64,000 nt of DNA from Lentzea xinjiangensis (GCF_900110955.1 NZ_FOFR01000010.1:124001-188000), one strand, 5' to 3'; positions 34,427 through 42,696 are shown, numbered from the stretch's first letter. A program made the numbers and translations. Notes: generated by a model not told the origin, from the sequence alone.

Positions 34427-35170
34427 TCAGACCGCCTTGAGGATCTTGAGCAGCGGGCTGCCCTCGCTGACGCCGAAGGTGTCCATCCACGGTTTCTCGT
34501 CACGCAGCTGATCCGGCGGGCCCGCGGCGACGACCGTGCGGTTGAGCAGGACGAGCCGGTCGCAGGTGTAGAGCGCCCCCGGCAGGTCGTGGGTGGTGGT
34601 CAGCACGGCGTGGGAGTCCCTGGCCAGTGACAGCAACAGGTCCGAGAGCAGTTCCTGCGTCGGCATGTCCAGGCCGGTGAAGGGTTCGTCGAGCAACAGC
34701 GCCGACGGCTGGAGGGCCAGTGCCCTGGCCAGCAGGACGCGCTGGCGCTGCCCGCCGGACAGCTCGCCGACCGGGCGGGTCCGCAGGTCGGCCATGCGCA
34801 CCCGGTCGAGGGCCTCGACCACCGCGCGCCAGTCCGCCGCACGTGGCCTGCGGAGCAGGCCGAGCCTCCCGGTGCGGCCGGTCATCACCACGCCCTCCAC
34901 CGAGAGCGGGAAGTCCCAGGCGAACTCGTGCCGTTGCGGCACGTAGCCGAGGCCGGTGCCCGCGCGGCGCACCGGCTCCCCGTCCACCTCCACCTGACCA
35001 GCCTTCGGTTTCAGAAGACCCATCAGGCTGCGCAGCAGCGTGGTCTTGCCCGCGCCGTTCGGTCCGACGAGCCCGACCAGTTCACCCCGGTCGACGGTGA
35101 GGCCGACGTCGGTGAGCACCCGCCGTCCGCCCAGGTCCACGGCCAGTCCGCTCACCCGCAGCGCGTTCAC
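34427..35170 (-). CDS. Zinc/manganese-type ABC transporter ATP-binding protein
   Basis: A 247-residue ABC ATPase. Walker A is GPNGAGKTT near residue 36, the Q-loop is YVPQRHEFAWDFP, the signature is LSGGQRQRVLLARALA, Walker B is ALLLDEPFTGLD, and the H-loop is TTHD. The GTG start overlaps the stop of the upstream anchored-repeat gene (GTGA). It energises the permease encoded directly downstream. Confidence 0.94.
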   Translation of the reverse strand: MNALRVSGLAVDLGGRRVLTDVGLTVDRGELVGLVGPNGAGKTTLLRSLMGLLKPKAGQVEVDGEPVRRAGTGLGYVPQRHEFAWDFPLSVEGVVMTGRTGRLGLLRRPRAADWRAVVEALDRVRMADLRTRPVGELSGGQRQRVLLARALALQPSALLLDEPFTGLDMPTQELLSDLLLSLARDSHAVLTTTHDLPGALYTCDRLVLLNRTVVAAGPPDQLRDEKPWMDTFGVSEGSPLLKILKAV

Positions 35171-36075
35171 CCGGACGTCCCCTGCCGCTTCGCCGCACGG
35201 CCGCGCACGATCACCACGACGACGAGCACCCCCAGCACGGCGACGGCCGCGATCAGCGCGATGACACCCCAGGGCGGTCCCGAACCACTGTCATCCCCGG
35301 AACTGTCCTCTTCGGACGCCGTCGTGGAAGGTGCTGCGCTCGCCGGTGTTCGCGGCGCGGCAGCCAGGGCCGCTTTGGTGTCGGTCGCGTCACCGACGGC
35401 GAAGCGCAGCGTCGCGGTGTTGCGCGTCTCCTTGCCGTCCACCAGCTTGGCGTGCGCCTCCACCTGGACGAAGTAGACGCCGGGAGTGGTGAAGACCCAG
35501 TTGGCGTGCGTGTGCGTGTTGGTGTCGACCCAGATGTCCTGGCGTTCGGCCTTGGTGGAGTCCCAGAGCACGTCGGCGGCGCCGAAGTTGCCGGCCTGCA
35601 GGTAGACGAACAGCTCGCCCGGGCCGTCGACACCGGTGAGGGTCAAGGTGACTCCGCGGTCGACGGTCTCCATCACCTCGGGGTCCTGGGTGTTCCAGCC
35701 CACCCAGGTCACCTCGGTGTTCTGCACCTGCGGCAGCACGTGCACCTTCGCGCCGGGCTTGCCGATGAAGGCGTACGCGGGGTTGTCCGGCACCGTGAGC
35801 AACGCCTTGTCCGACACCTGGAACACCGTGCGGTCCAGGTCCCGCCAGGCGGACTGCTCGCCGGTGTCGTCGTGCACCATCAGCTTCCACGCGCCGTTGA
35901 CGTACCGAGGGCCGATGTCGACGTGGCCGCGTGCCAGCACGGCCTCGTCCACGGCGGTCCGCTGGTCGGGGGCGATGGTCTGGTCCGGCCCGTCGCTGGG
36001 TGGCTGCGCCAGGGCCGCGGCTGGCGCCAGCAGCGCCGCCACCACCAGCAGGGCGCTCGGCAGGGACCGTCTCAT
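35167..36075 (-). CDS. Choice-of-anchor M surface protein, single repeat
   Basis: A 302-residue exported protein. ATG 36075 has AGAGGAG upstream and gives a signal peptide (LPSALLVVAALLAPAAALAQ). It has one anchored-repeat domain: VLARGHVDIGPRYVNGAWKL, AYAFIGKPGAKVHVLPQVQN, VTWVGWNTQDPEVM and HTHANWVFTTPGVYFVQVEA. An acidic Ser/Thr linker, a membrane helix (VIALIAAVAVLGVLVVVVIV) and a basic tail follow. It sits between the binding protein and the ATPase in one operon, so it is a dedicated surface component of the transporter. Confidence 0.92.
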   Translation of the reverse strand: MRRSLPSALLVVAALLAPAAALAQPPSDGPDQTIAPDQRTAVDEAVLARGHVDIGPRYVNGAWKLMVHDDTGEQSAWRDLDRTVFQVSDKALLTVPDNPAYAFIGKPGAKVHVLPQVQNTEVTWVGWNTQDPEVMETVDRGVTLTLTGVDGPGELFVYLQAGNFGAADVLWDSTKAERQDIWVDTNTHTHANWVFTTPGVYFVQVEAHAKLVDGKETRNTATLRFAVGDATDTKAALAAAPRTPASAAPSTTASEEDSSGDDSGSGPPWGVIALIAAVAVLGVLVVVVIVRGRAAKRQGTSG

Positions 36076-36089
36076 GTGCTCCTCTTTCA

Positions 36090-37634
36090 TCAGCGCAGGC
36101 AGTCGCGCAGCGAGTCGGCGTTGAACCGCATCATCCGGACGTAGGTGGTGACCTCGCCGTCGAAGGTGTCGCCGTAGATCGGGCAGACCCGGATTCCTTG
36201 CTCCTCCGCGACCTGGGTGAGCGTCGACGAGCGGGCGGCCAGGTTGGGTTCGAGGAACACCGCGGGTACCGCGAGGTTGCGGATCGTCTCGGTGAGCTTG
36301 CGGCGATCGGCCAGGGACGGCTCGGTGGCGGGATTGGGGGTGACGAACCCGGCAATGCTCATGCCGTACGCCTGGGCGAGATAGCCGAACGCGTCGTGGG
36401 TGGTGATCAGATGACGGCGTGCCGCCGGAATCTCGTCGATCCGCGCGCGCACGTACCGGTCGAGCGCGTCGAGCTCGGCGAGATAGGCCTCGGTGTTGCG
36501 CCGGTACTCCCGCGCGCCCTCGGGATCCTCCGCGATCAGCGTGTCGCGGATGACCTGGGTGTAGGCCATGGCGTTGCGCACGTTCTGCCACAGGTGCGGA
36601 TCGATCTCGCCGTGCACGTGCTTGCCGAGCACGGCTTGGGCGAGCTGGTAGACCCGCTCACCGGGACGGCCGAGGAACCCGAACCCGGCGGGGATCTCGC
36701 TCAGCGCCTTGCTCGGCACCACGACGACGGCGTCCGTGCCGGGCACGACCTGCTGCGCCTTCTCGCCGCCGCCCTGAGGGTCGTAGAGCGCGTAGACCTG
36801 CTCGCGGTCCACGTCGACGGTGAGGTCGGCGTGGCCGCGATCCACCTGCACGGGCCGGTCCGGCGGCTGCACGCCGACGGCGATGGTGAACTTCGACTCG
36901 CCGAGCGGCACCGGGCGCGACCGCTGGTCCACCCGCAGCCGCGCGGACAGTGTGACCTCGTAGAGGCCGGGTTTTGTGAACGCCCACGACATGTGCGTGT
37001 GCGCGTCGGCGGGCAGGACCGCGGTGTCGTCGCCGTACCCGTCGCCGGGGTTGAAGCCGTCGCTGGAGTCGAAGTAGACGTCGGCGTCACCGAACGACCC
37101 GGTGAGATAGCCGTAGACGTTCCCGGGACCGCTGGCGGCGGTCATGCTCACCAGGACCTCCGACGCGCGGTTCGCGCCGTGCGCCTTCCCGTCGCCCCTG
37201 GCCCGCAGCCCGAGCCACACGGTGTCGAGCGTGACGTCCTCGACCAGCGGGATGACCTCGGCGGCGTACTTGACGGCCTCCTCGGCCAACGAGACGTTCG
37301 CCGCCTCCGGCCGGAGGTTGGCATCCAGGGCTCTGATGACGGAGTGCTCCTCCAGCATCACGTAGTTGCTGAACGCCACGTCCGCGTACACCACGTTCCG
37401 CACGTCACGCAGGCTCGGTTCGTAGGAGTGCGGGTCGGCTCCATCGGGCACCAGTGAGGTGACGTTGACCCTCGACCCGCCGACGTTGCGCACGAGGTCC
37501 CGCAACAGACCGGTCGTGGCGACCACCTGCAACCGGCCGTCGCGGTCGCTCAGCGAGACAGGAGCGGTGCAGCCCGCGGTTCCCGCGATGACGATCAACC
37601 CGACCAGCAGGCGTCGGCGCAAGCCAGGGAGCAC
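36090..37634 (-). CDS. ZnuA-like metal-binding lipoprotein with inserted anchored-repeat domain
   Basis: A 514-residue cluster-9 solute-binding lipoprotein (lipobox AGC near residue 22). ZnuA-type metal ligands are all present: His in DPHSYEPS, His in DPHLWQNV, His in TTHDAFGYLA and Asp in YGDTFDG. Between the first and second lobes, about residues 130-330, lies a choice-of-anchor M insertion ending in DAHTHMSWAFTKPGLYEVTL and RGHADLTVDV. Normal ZnuA is about 300 residues, so about 200 are extra. The domain is the same as in three neighbouring surface proteins. It is first in the operon binding protein, surface protein, ATPase, permease. The GTG start has only a weak ribosome site. Confidence 0.92.
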   Translation of the reverse strand: MLPGLRRRLLVGLIVIAGTAGCTAPVSLSDRDGRLQVVATTGLLRDLVRNVGGSRVNVTSLVPDGADPHSYEPSLRDVRNVVYADVAFSNYVMLEEHSVIRALDANLRPEAANVSLAEEAVKYAAEVIPLVEDVTLDTVWLGLRARGDGKAHGANRASEVLVSMTAASGPGNVYGYLTGSFGDADVYFDSSDGFNPGDGYGDDTAVLPADAHTHMSWAFTKPGLYEVTLSARLRVDQRSRPVPLGESKFTIAVGVQPPDRPVQVDRGHADLTVDVDREQVYALYDPQGGGEKAQQVVPGTDAVVVVPSKALSEIPAGFGFLGRPGERVYQLAQAVLGKHVHGEIDPHLWQNVRNAMAYTQVIRDTLIAEDPEGAREYRRNTEAYLAELDALDRYVRARIDEIPAARRHLITTHDAFGYLAQAYGMSIAGFVTPNPATEPSLADRRKLTETIRNLAVPAVFLEPNLAARSSTLTQVAEEQGIRVCPIYGDTFDGEVTTYVRMMRFNADSLRDCLR

Positions 37635-37660
37635 GTCGTCACGCCAATCTGTACCCGAAG

Positions 37661-37690
37661 TAGTTAATAACGATAACCATAATCATCAAG
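37661..37690. promoter_or_regulatory. Zur-like AT-rich element upstream of the ABC operon
   Basis: AT-rich island containing AATAACGATAACCATAAT, 27 bases upstream of the binding-protein start. Its AACGATAACCAT part matches the left half of the box at 26658 (AACGACAATCAT) at 10 of 12 positions. Symmetry is weaker than in the other three boxes. Confidence 0.45.
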
Positions 37691-37803
37691 CTTGCTCGGA
37701 AGCCAGCCCTCGGCGGTTGTCGTGGTCCACACCACTCGGGTGCGGCACTCGGGAGTCGTTGCGCGGGGATGTGGTGGCTGGGCGGTCCCAGCCTCCACGT
37801 GGA

Positions 37804-38132
37804 TCACGGCTGGACGGTGAAGACGTAGGTGCCGGCCGCTTCGAACGCCCAGTTGGCGTGGGCATGGGTGCGCACGGGGAGCATGCGGGAGGCGGGCGGC
37901 CGTTGCCGCTGTCGAACCACGCGGTCGGCGTACCGAAGGACCCCGTCGGGTAGACGCTGAAGGGGCTCGACGGCACCCGTGGCGCGGCTCGTCGGCACGG
38001 CGTTCAGCGTGAGGCGCTGCCGGTCCGGCCGACGTCGATCACGTCGGCGTGGCCGGAGGAGAGGGCCACCGCGGCGTGCGCGGTGCCTGTCGTGATCAGG
38101 ACGAGCCCGGCGGCGGCGAGGCGGCGGTTCAT
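37804..38132 (-). pseudogene. Degraded choice-of-anchor M protein gene
   Basis: Starts at ATG 38132 with a signal peptide and the domain entry (MNRRLAAAGLVLITTGTAHA, then AVALSSGHADVIDVG), then hits an early stop near 38010. In another frame the C-terminal part of the domain follows, ending RTHAHANWAFEAAGTYVFTV before TGA 37804. It is a fourth anchored-repeat gene of the locus that has shifted frame and lost its anchor. Confidence 0.7.
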
Positions 38133-38157
38133 CGGTTCGGCTTATCTGCTGACCACC

Positions 38158-38312
38158 GGTGGAGTCGCGGTCCTCGTTCGCGAGGACGCCCGCGCGCTCG
38201 GCGCGGCGGTCACGGACGCGGATGGCGGTGGCCAGGTCGTCGTAGACGCGGCGGAGGCGGTCGGGCTGGAGCCAGTGCAAGGCGGTGGTCGACACCGCCG
38301 CGTCCCATCCGC
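38158..38312 (-). pseudogene. Methyltransferase fragment
   Basis: The frame contains GWDAAVSTTALHWLQPDRLR and RVYDDLATAIR followed by GVLANED, the motif IV-V region of a class I SAM methyltransferase (WDAVVSTTALHWL type). Motif I is absent and sequence on both sides is unrelated. The bases from 38313 to 38635 hold only short unassignable frames. Confidence 0.55.
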
Positions 38313-38635
38313 GGCCCGCGCCCACGCGTTCGGTACAGCCGGGCTCGGTGAGAAGCCAGTACTGGATGCTGATCTGCGTTTCCCGTCGTGCGACTTCGCG
38401 CTTCCTGGTCACGTCGTGTCGACACACAGCAGCCGGAACAGCTATGTGCTGCAAGCAAAACTCGATGACTCACGCACACGCGTCCGGCTCCCGCAGCGGT
38501 CGGTGAACGAATCGTCCGGTGCCGCGAAGTGGCGGCCCAGCGTGTCGAAGTCGCCGTCCTCGAGCCGGTGCGCCGGGCCCGGGCGTGCGCCTGCTGACCG
38601 CGCGGCAACTCCGGTCCTCGCTGCTTGATGGGCGG

Positions 38636-39655
38636 CTACTTGATCATGGCGAGGGCTCGCAGTGTCTCGTAGGAGCGTTGGATGAAGTTGCCACGCCGGG
38701 TGGCGCCGGCGTTGGTCAAGGCCACCAGCGCGGTGCGGGATTGAGGGCTGAATCCCACGAAGGTGGTGAACCCGCTGGTTCCGCCTGAGTGGAACAGCAG
38801 GTCGTGTTTCGGCCTTGCGCGGCGGAACCACAGGAGGCACAGGTCGTCGGCGTCTGCCAAGGGGATGCGAGGGCGGATGACGTCGGTCAGCGCAGAGGCC
38901 AGGGGTGTGGTGTCGGGAGCGAGGTGGGCGGCCAGGTAGGTCAGCATGTCGTGGGCGGTGGAGCGGAGTACTCCGGCTGCCGACAGGCCGGGGATGTGCC
39001 ACGGTGGCAGTGCTCGGCCGTGCCGGTGGCCGACGGCTTGGGGCGTCGGGATGCCGCTGGTGGCGGTCAAGCCCAAGGGGCGCAGGACGCGTTGTTCGAG
39101 CAACTGCTCGAACGGGAGGCCGGCCGCTTCCGCGAGCAGCCAACCGAGCAGCCCTACGCCGAAGTTGGAGTAGTGGCATCGGGAACCCGGCGCCGAACGC
39201 AGCCGTACACGGGTCAGCGCGGCTCTGACCTCGGCCGGCCCGAGAGCCTGGTAGGGGTTGGAGAACCAGGTCGGCAGGATCCTGGGCATCGCCGTCAGTG
39301 GTACCTGCGGCAGGCCGGAGGTGTGAGTGGCGAGGTGCCCCAACGTGATCGGGGCCGGACGTCGCAGTCGCCATCCCGGCGGGAGGTGGTCGTCGACGGG
39401 GTCCTCGTAGCGAACTTCCCCCCGTCGCACCATGTCGGCCAGCAGCAACGCGGTGAAGGTCTTGGTGACCGACCCGATTTCGAACCGGGTTTCCGGTGTG
39501 ATCGGTTGTGTTCGGTCCTTCGCGGTGAAGCCGGTTCCATGACAAGCTTTCCGGTCACCATGCATGACAGCCACCGCCGTACCGGTCGCATCGGGTGGCT
39601 CTCGGAGCAACCTCCGGATCAGCTCGCCGGAGACGACAGAGCCGACCGCGGTCAT
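38636..39655 (-). CDS. Serine hydrolase, class C beta-lactamase/DD-peptidase family
   Basis: A 339-residue protein of the beta-lactamase-related serine hydrolase family. The SxxK motif is SVTK (in RFEIGSVTKTFTALL, about residue 62), the YxN motif is YSN in HYSNFGVGLLGWLLAEAAG, and the third motif is HSGGTSG near the C-terminus. There is no signal peptide, so it is cytosolic; this fits a peptide- or ester-cleaving role better than cell-wall work. Its ATG overlaps the stop of the upstream DUF6895-like gene (ATGA). It is the last gene of the coupled peptide operon and may process or hydrolyse the operon product (inference). Confidence 0.9.
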   Translation of the reverse strand: MTAVGSVVSGELIRRLLREPPDATGTAVAVMHGDRKACHGTGFTAKDRTQPITPETRFEIGSVTKTFTALLLADMVRRGEVRYEDPVDDHLPPGWRLRRPAPITLGHLATHTSGLPQVPLTAMPRILPTWFSNPYQALGPAEVRAALTRVRLRSAPGSRCHYSNFGVGLLGWLLAEAAGLPFEQLLEQRVLRPLGLTATSGIPTPQAVGHRHGRALPPWHIPGLSAAGVLRSTAHDMLTYLAAHLAPDTTPLASALTDVIRPRIPLADADDLCLLWFRRARPKHDLLFHSGGTSGFTTFVGFSPQSRTALVALTNAGATRRGNFIQRSYETLRALAMIK

Positions 39656-40560
39656 CGGCCGGCGCCCAGCAGTCGGGACACGGCCAACGTGCCGGCGACC
39701 ACCGCGACGACAGTGGGGTGGCAGTGGTCCCAGAAGCGCTGGACGCGGTCGGTCTCCACGGGTTCGGCGTCGCGTGGCAGCAGGCCGTCGCTGTGCTGGA
39801 CGGAGGCGAATCGCGTCCACATGTCGAGGTCGAATCGCGGTTCGGGCAGGCAGGCGTCCACGATCAGCAACTCGGCGACGAGGTCCCAGTCCCCTACCTC
39901 GGACCACACGTCCGTCCACACCGGCAGCCAGGTGCCGAGGTAGCCGGCGACGTCGGCCGGCAGGTCGTGGGGCCTGGCGCCCCAGTCGGTCACGTGGAAA
40001 ACGGTGTGGGTCATGCTGTAAGCGGTGTCCCAGTCGATGGCCCAGGGGGGCGGTGTCGCGCCCAGCCAGGTCGCCCGCAGCAGCGATTCCCAGTCGTCAT
40101 CGGTGGGTATGCCGCACATCCGGTAGGAGTTGGCCACCGCGAGCCGGCGGTTGGGGTAGACCTCGGGCAGTGAGCCGACCGCGGCGTTGTGGGTGACCAG
40201 CCGCTCGAGTTCCTCGTGGCGGTGGCCACCGTGGACGAAGTGGCAGTAGACCTCGATGGGATCGGTGAGCAGGCAGTTGCGCACCTGGCGTTCGTAGAGC
40301 AGGTTCCCCTCGCGCAACTGCCGCCAGGTGAAGTCGATCAGTTCGCGCGCGGCGCGCAGTTGCGCGGTGCCGCCGACCCCTTCCCGCAGCACCAGGGCCG
40401 CGGCCATTCCGATCTCGGCGACGGGCTTGTAGACGGTGTCGGGGTCTTCCGGCTCGACCGGGATGTCGGCCGGGAACACCTCGGCGTCCTGGTGGTCGTG
40501 CAGGTACGTCAGGCCCCGGTGAGCGACGTTGTGGGCGATCGAGGTAAGCGATGTCGTCAT
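39652..40560 (-). CDS. DUF6895-like helical protein of unknown function
   Basis: A 302-residue soluble, helical protein. I assign it tentatively to DUF6895 from the segment YSMTHTVFHVTDWGARP. Other conspicuous motifs are FVHGGHRH, SVQHSDGLLPRD and WDHCHPTVVAV. Repeated helical pairs with a Q..DG motif and spaced His/Cys recall alpha/alpha-toroid enzymes such as LanC or terpene cyclases, but this is only a structural impression. ATG 40560 overlaps the preceding stop (ATGA), and its own stop overlaps the serine hydrolase start. It is the central gene of the coupled operon led by a 61-residue peptide. Confidence 0.75.
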   Translation of the reverse strand: MTTSLTSIAHNVAHRGLTYLHDHQDAEVFPADIPVEPEDPDTVYKPVAEIGMAAALVLREGVGGTAQLRAARELIDFTWRQLREGNLLYERQVRNCLLTDPIEVYCHFVHGGHRHEELERLVTHNAAVGSLPEVYPNRRLAVANSYRMCGIPTDDDWESLLRATWLGATPPPWAIDWDTAYSMTHTVFHVTDWGARPHDLPADVAGYLGTWLPVWTDVWSEVGDWDLVAELLIVDACLPEPRFDLDMWTRFASVQHSDGLLPRDAEPVETDRVQRFWDHCHPTVVAVVAGTLAVSRLLGAGR

Positions 40561-41309
40561 GCCGGTTCCATTCCGAGCAGTCGGCCGGCGATGGCCAGGT
40601 CGAGCGACAGCCGCGATCCGGTGCCGCCGTACAACCGGATGCGCTCGACGAGCAGGCCCGGATCCAGCAGTTGCCTCACGCCGCTGCTGCTCAACAACGC
40701 GATCCACCGGATCAGCCGTGCCGCGGTGACGAAGTCGCGACGCAGCATCGCCTGGGTTGCTCCTTGCGCGAGTGGACGTGCCCCGTCGAACATCGCCGCC
40801 GCGATCGGACCGCCGAGGCCTGGTAGCGCCAGCGGCGAGAGCTGCGCCGCGGTCGCCGACCACTCCTGCCAGCTCTTCCCGGGGCCGAGCAACGCCGTTG
40901 CCGTCTGCGGCACCGCCGTCGGGACAACGTCCGGTCCCGCGGGCGCCGGTTGGCCGGTGCGGGCCAGCAAGTGGCTCGTCGCCCAGTCCCGCCACGCCAC
41001 GACCTGCTGTCGCGGGGTGGCGGCCTGCCCGGCAGGGGGGAAGACGGCGAAGGAGTGGGCGATGACCGCCGCGTCGTCGGGGTGCACGGGGCGGCCCAGC
41101 AGCAGGTGCGGAGCGAAGACGTCCGCTCCGATCAGCCGGACCGCCCCGAGCGCGGTCTTCGCGTCGGCACCGGTGTTCACGTAGTCGGCGAGCCCGATGT
41201 CCTGGGTGCCGTCCACGGCGTCGAGGACGCGGTCTGCGACCTCGGCCGCCGCGTCCGTCAGCGCCACTTGCAGTCGTTCACCGTTCACCGGTACCAACAG
41301 CCCTTCCAC
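40557..41309 (-). CDS. Conserved-looking unknown protein in the peptide operon
   Basis: A 250-residue soluble protein that I cannot assign. GTG 41309 has GGAG 4 bases upstream. Segments of note are LGAVRLIGADVFAPHLLLGR, PVHPDDAAVIAHSFAVFPP, GLGGPIAAAMFDGARPLAQG and the Arg-rich C-terminus LVERIRLYGGTGSRLSLDLA. No HExxH, radical-SAM CxxxCxxC, P-loop or membrane helix is visible. It starts 42 bases after the small-peptide gene, past a hairpin, and its stop overlaps the next start. The context suggests it acts with the DUF6895-like protein on the peptide or a shared substrate. Confidence 0.75.
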   Translation of the reverse strand: MEGLLVPVNGERLQVALTDAAAEVADRVLDAVDGTQDIGLADYVNTGADAKTALGAVRLIGADVFAPHLLLGRPVHPDDAAVIAHSFAVFPPAGQAATPRQQVVAWRDWATSHLLARTGQPAPAGPDVVPTAVPQTATALLGPGKSWQEWSATAAQLSPLALPGLGGPIAAAMFDGARPLAQGATQAMLRRDFVTAARLIRWIALLSSSGVRQLLDPGLLVERIRLYGGTGSRLSLDLAIAGRLLGMEPA

Positions 41310-41324
41310 TCGGCTCCGCGGCTC

Positions 41325-41341
41325 GCCCCGCGGTCCGGGGC
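41325..41341. terminator. Hairpin between peptide gene and downstream operon
   Basis: GCCCCG/CGGGGC 6-bp stem with a 5-base loop in the 42-base gap after the 61-residue peptide gene. An alternative CCGCGG pairing overlaps it. It could be a partial terminator or an mRNA-stability element, which would give the peptide a higher copy number than the downstream proteins. Confidence 0.5.
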
Positions 41342-41351
41342 TGAAGCCCTG

Positions 41352-41537
41352 CTAGTGCTTGGGCTCCTTGGGCAGCGGGGGTGAGAGCTTGAGCTTGAGC
41401 AGCGCCAGCGCCTGGGGGATCTCGACGTAGCGCGGCGCGTCACTGACACCGGCTTCGGGCTCCACCATCAGCGCCTCCAACGCGCTCTGCTCCTCGGCGG
41501 CGGCCACCGCGGGAAGGAACGTGTGCTGAACAGACAT
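41352..41537 (-). CDS. 61-residue peptide, candidate modified-peptide precursor
   Basis: ATG 41537 with a strong AGGAGG 5 bases upstream opens a 61-residue gene (MSVQHTFLPAVAAAEEQSAL...). The first 40 residues are acidic and helical (AEEQSALEALMVEPEAG), like a recognition leader. The last 20 are basic and Pro-rich, ending LKLKLSPPLPKEPKH. There is no Cys, no signal peptide, no HTH and no known motif. It has its own sigma-70-like promoter with optimal 17-base spacing, a very short 5' UTR and a hairpin after the stop. This layout is common for RiPP precursor genes, but a structural or regulatory role is equally open. Confidence 0.7.
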   Translation of the reverse strand: MSVQHTFLPAVAAAEEQSALEALMVEPEAGVSDAPRYVEIPQALALLKLKLSPPLPKEPKH

Positions 41538-41556
41538 CACAGCCTCCTTGATTCAC

Positions 41557-41585
41557 CTGATATCGACGTGGAACGGACAGGTCAA
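41557..41585 (-). promoter_or_regulatory. Promoter of the peptide operon
   Basis: On the minus strand, -35 TTGACC (41580-41585) and -10 TATCAG (41557-41562) are separated by exactly 17 bases. The -10 ends about 20 bases before the start codon ATG 41537, leaving just enough room for the ribosome site. Confidence 0.6.
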
Positions 41586-41612
41586 CGCGACCCGATCACC
41601 CGGATCGTCCGG

Positions 41613-41999
41613 TCAGACCGGAAGGAACAAGACGCTGCCGATGCTCAAGTTGTCGTTCATGTAGCCGTCCGGGACGGTCACGGAGTTCGGAGAGGTGCAA
41701 TTCGCGTCGTCGTAGATGACGGCCGTGTACCCCGTCTCGTTCTTGAACGACCTTCGCGGTCCGTTGAGGTCGTAGCAGGTCCGCGGACCCCCCAGCAGGA
41801 AATTGAGCACCGGGGTGGGGTCGGGGCTCGTCACGTTGTGGACGCTTCCCTCGAAGAAGGGCTGCTCCCACGCGCAGAACGTCGGGGTGGTGGAACAACC
41901 CTGAGCGGCCACGGCCGACGGGGTCGCCACGGTCAGGGACAACAGGACCGATGCTGCCGCAGCGGCGGCGACGGCCCGCGGACTTCCCAGCAAACGCAT
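41613..41999 (-). CDS. Secreted peptidase inhibitor, I36/SMPI-like
   Basis: A 128-residue secreted protein. ATG 41999 follows AAGGAGAAC and gives a signal peptide (VAAAAAASVLLSLTVATPSAVAA). The mature part has four Cys and the beta/gamma-crystallin-like pattern of I36 inhibitors: CAWEQPFFEGSVHNV, CYDLNG, SFKNETGYTAVIYDDANC. Streptomyces metalloproteinase inhibitor is the best-known relative. It lies 75 bases upstream of the peptide operon on the same strand but that operon has its own promoter. Confidence 0.85.
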   Translation of the reverse strand: MRLLGSPRAVAAAAAASVLLSLTVATPSAVAAQGCSTTPTFCAWEQPFFEGSVHNVTSPDPTPVLNFLLGGPRTCYDLNGPRRSFKNETGYTAVIYDDANCTSPNSVTVPDGYMNDNLSIGSVLFLPV

Positions 42000-42696
42000 T
42001 TGTTCTCCTTGTTCGAAAAGATGCAGCGCTCGTCCGGTGAAGGCAGCGAACGGCATTGAAGTGTTGCCCGACGGCTTCCCGTGAGGGCTGTCGTGGCATT
42101 TACCGGTCCTGGTCCTTCAATCTGTAGACGTCCGAGTGCCGACAAACACTCAAACGTTCACCCGATCGGCCCAATGAAACGACTGGCGTCATCGCAGAAC
42201 GACTTTTGCGTGATTCGTTGCCGTGTCCATGGCCCATCGAGCAGACGGCGGGTCCGAGTTGCCACTCCTGCCGACCTGTGCGGTGCCCGCCCCTGCTCGG
42301 AGCGGCATATGAGACCCGTTGCTGCTGCCGATCGAGTGTGGATGCGCTGATCCAGCGGTGATCGCCGTGAGGACGCAGCGGCTCACGCGCTGTGCACGTG
42401 TGTGTGCCGCCTGGCATCGATGACCGACGTGGTGGTGATCGTCGGGTGCCCAGCGAAGCGGTGCCCCGGAACGGGCCTACCACGCGACGCAGTCGCCATG
42501 CCGGGTTAAACCTCCCGCTCTCGGGTTACCGCGATCGAGCTAATTGGATGGCGGAATGTCACACCTCCGCTACCGGTGACGATTTCCACTCACAAGGGCC
42601 GCCTCATACGCCATTCGCCGCATCGGGTGTGGTCCTCTCGTAGTAGCCACGACCTGCCAGAGCACCTGGGAACGCAGTGGATCGGGGAGGTTCGCG
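42000..42696. other. Intergenic region without recognisable gene
   Basis: About 700 bases between the divergent inhibitor and sigma-factor genes. No frame has protein-like composition. A direct repeat CGGGTTA at 42502-42508 and 42522-42528, 20 bases apart, lies about 170 bases before the sigma gene and could belong to its promoter. Confidence 0.5.

Noticed and set aside
41352-41537. The 61-residue peptide as an antitoxin of a toxin-antitoxin pair
   Set aside because: No DNA-binding fold in the peptide and no known toxin fold in the next gene; the operon continues with enzymes.
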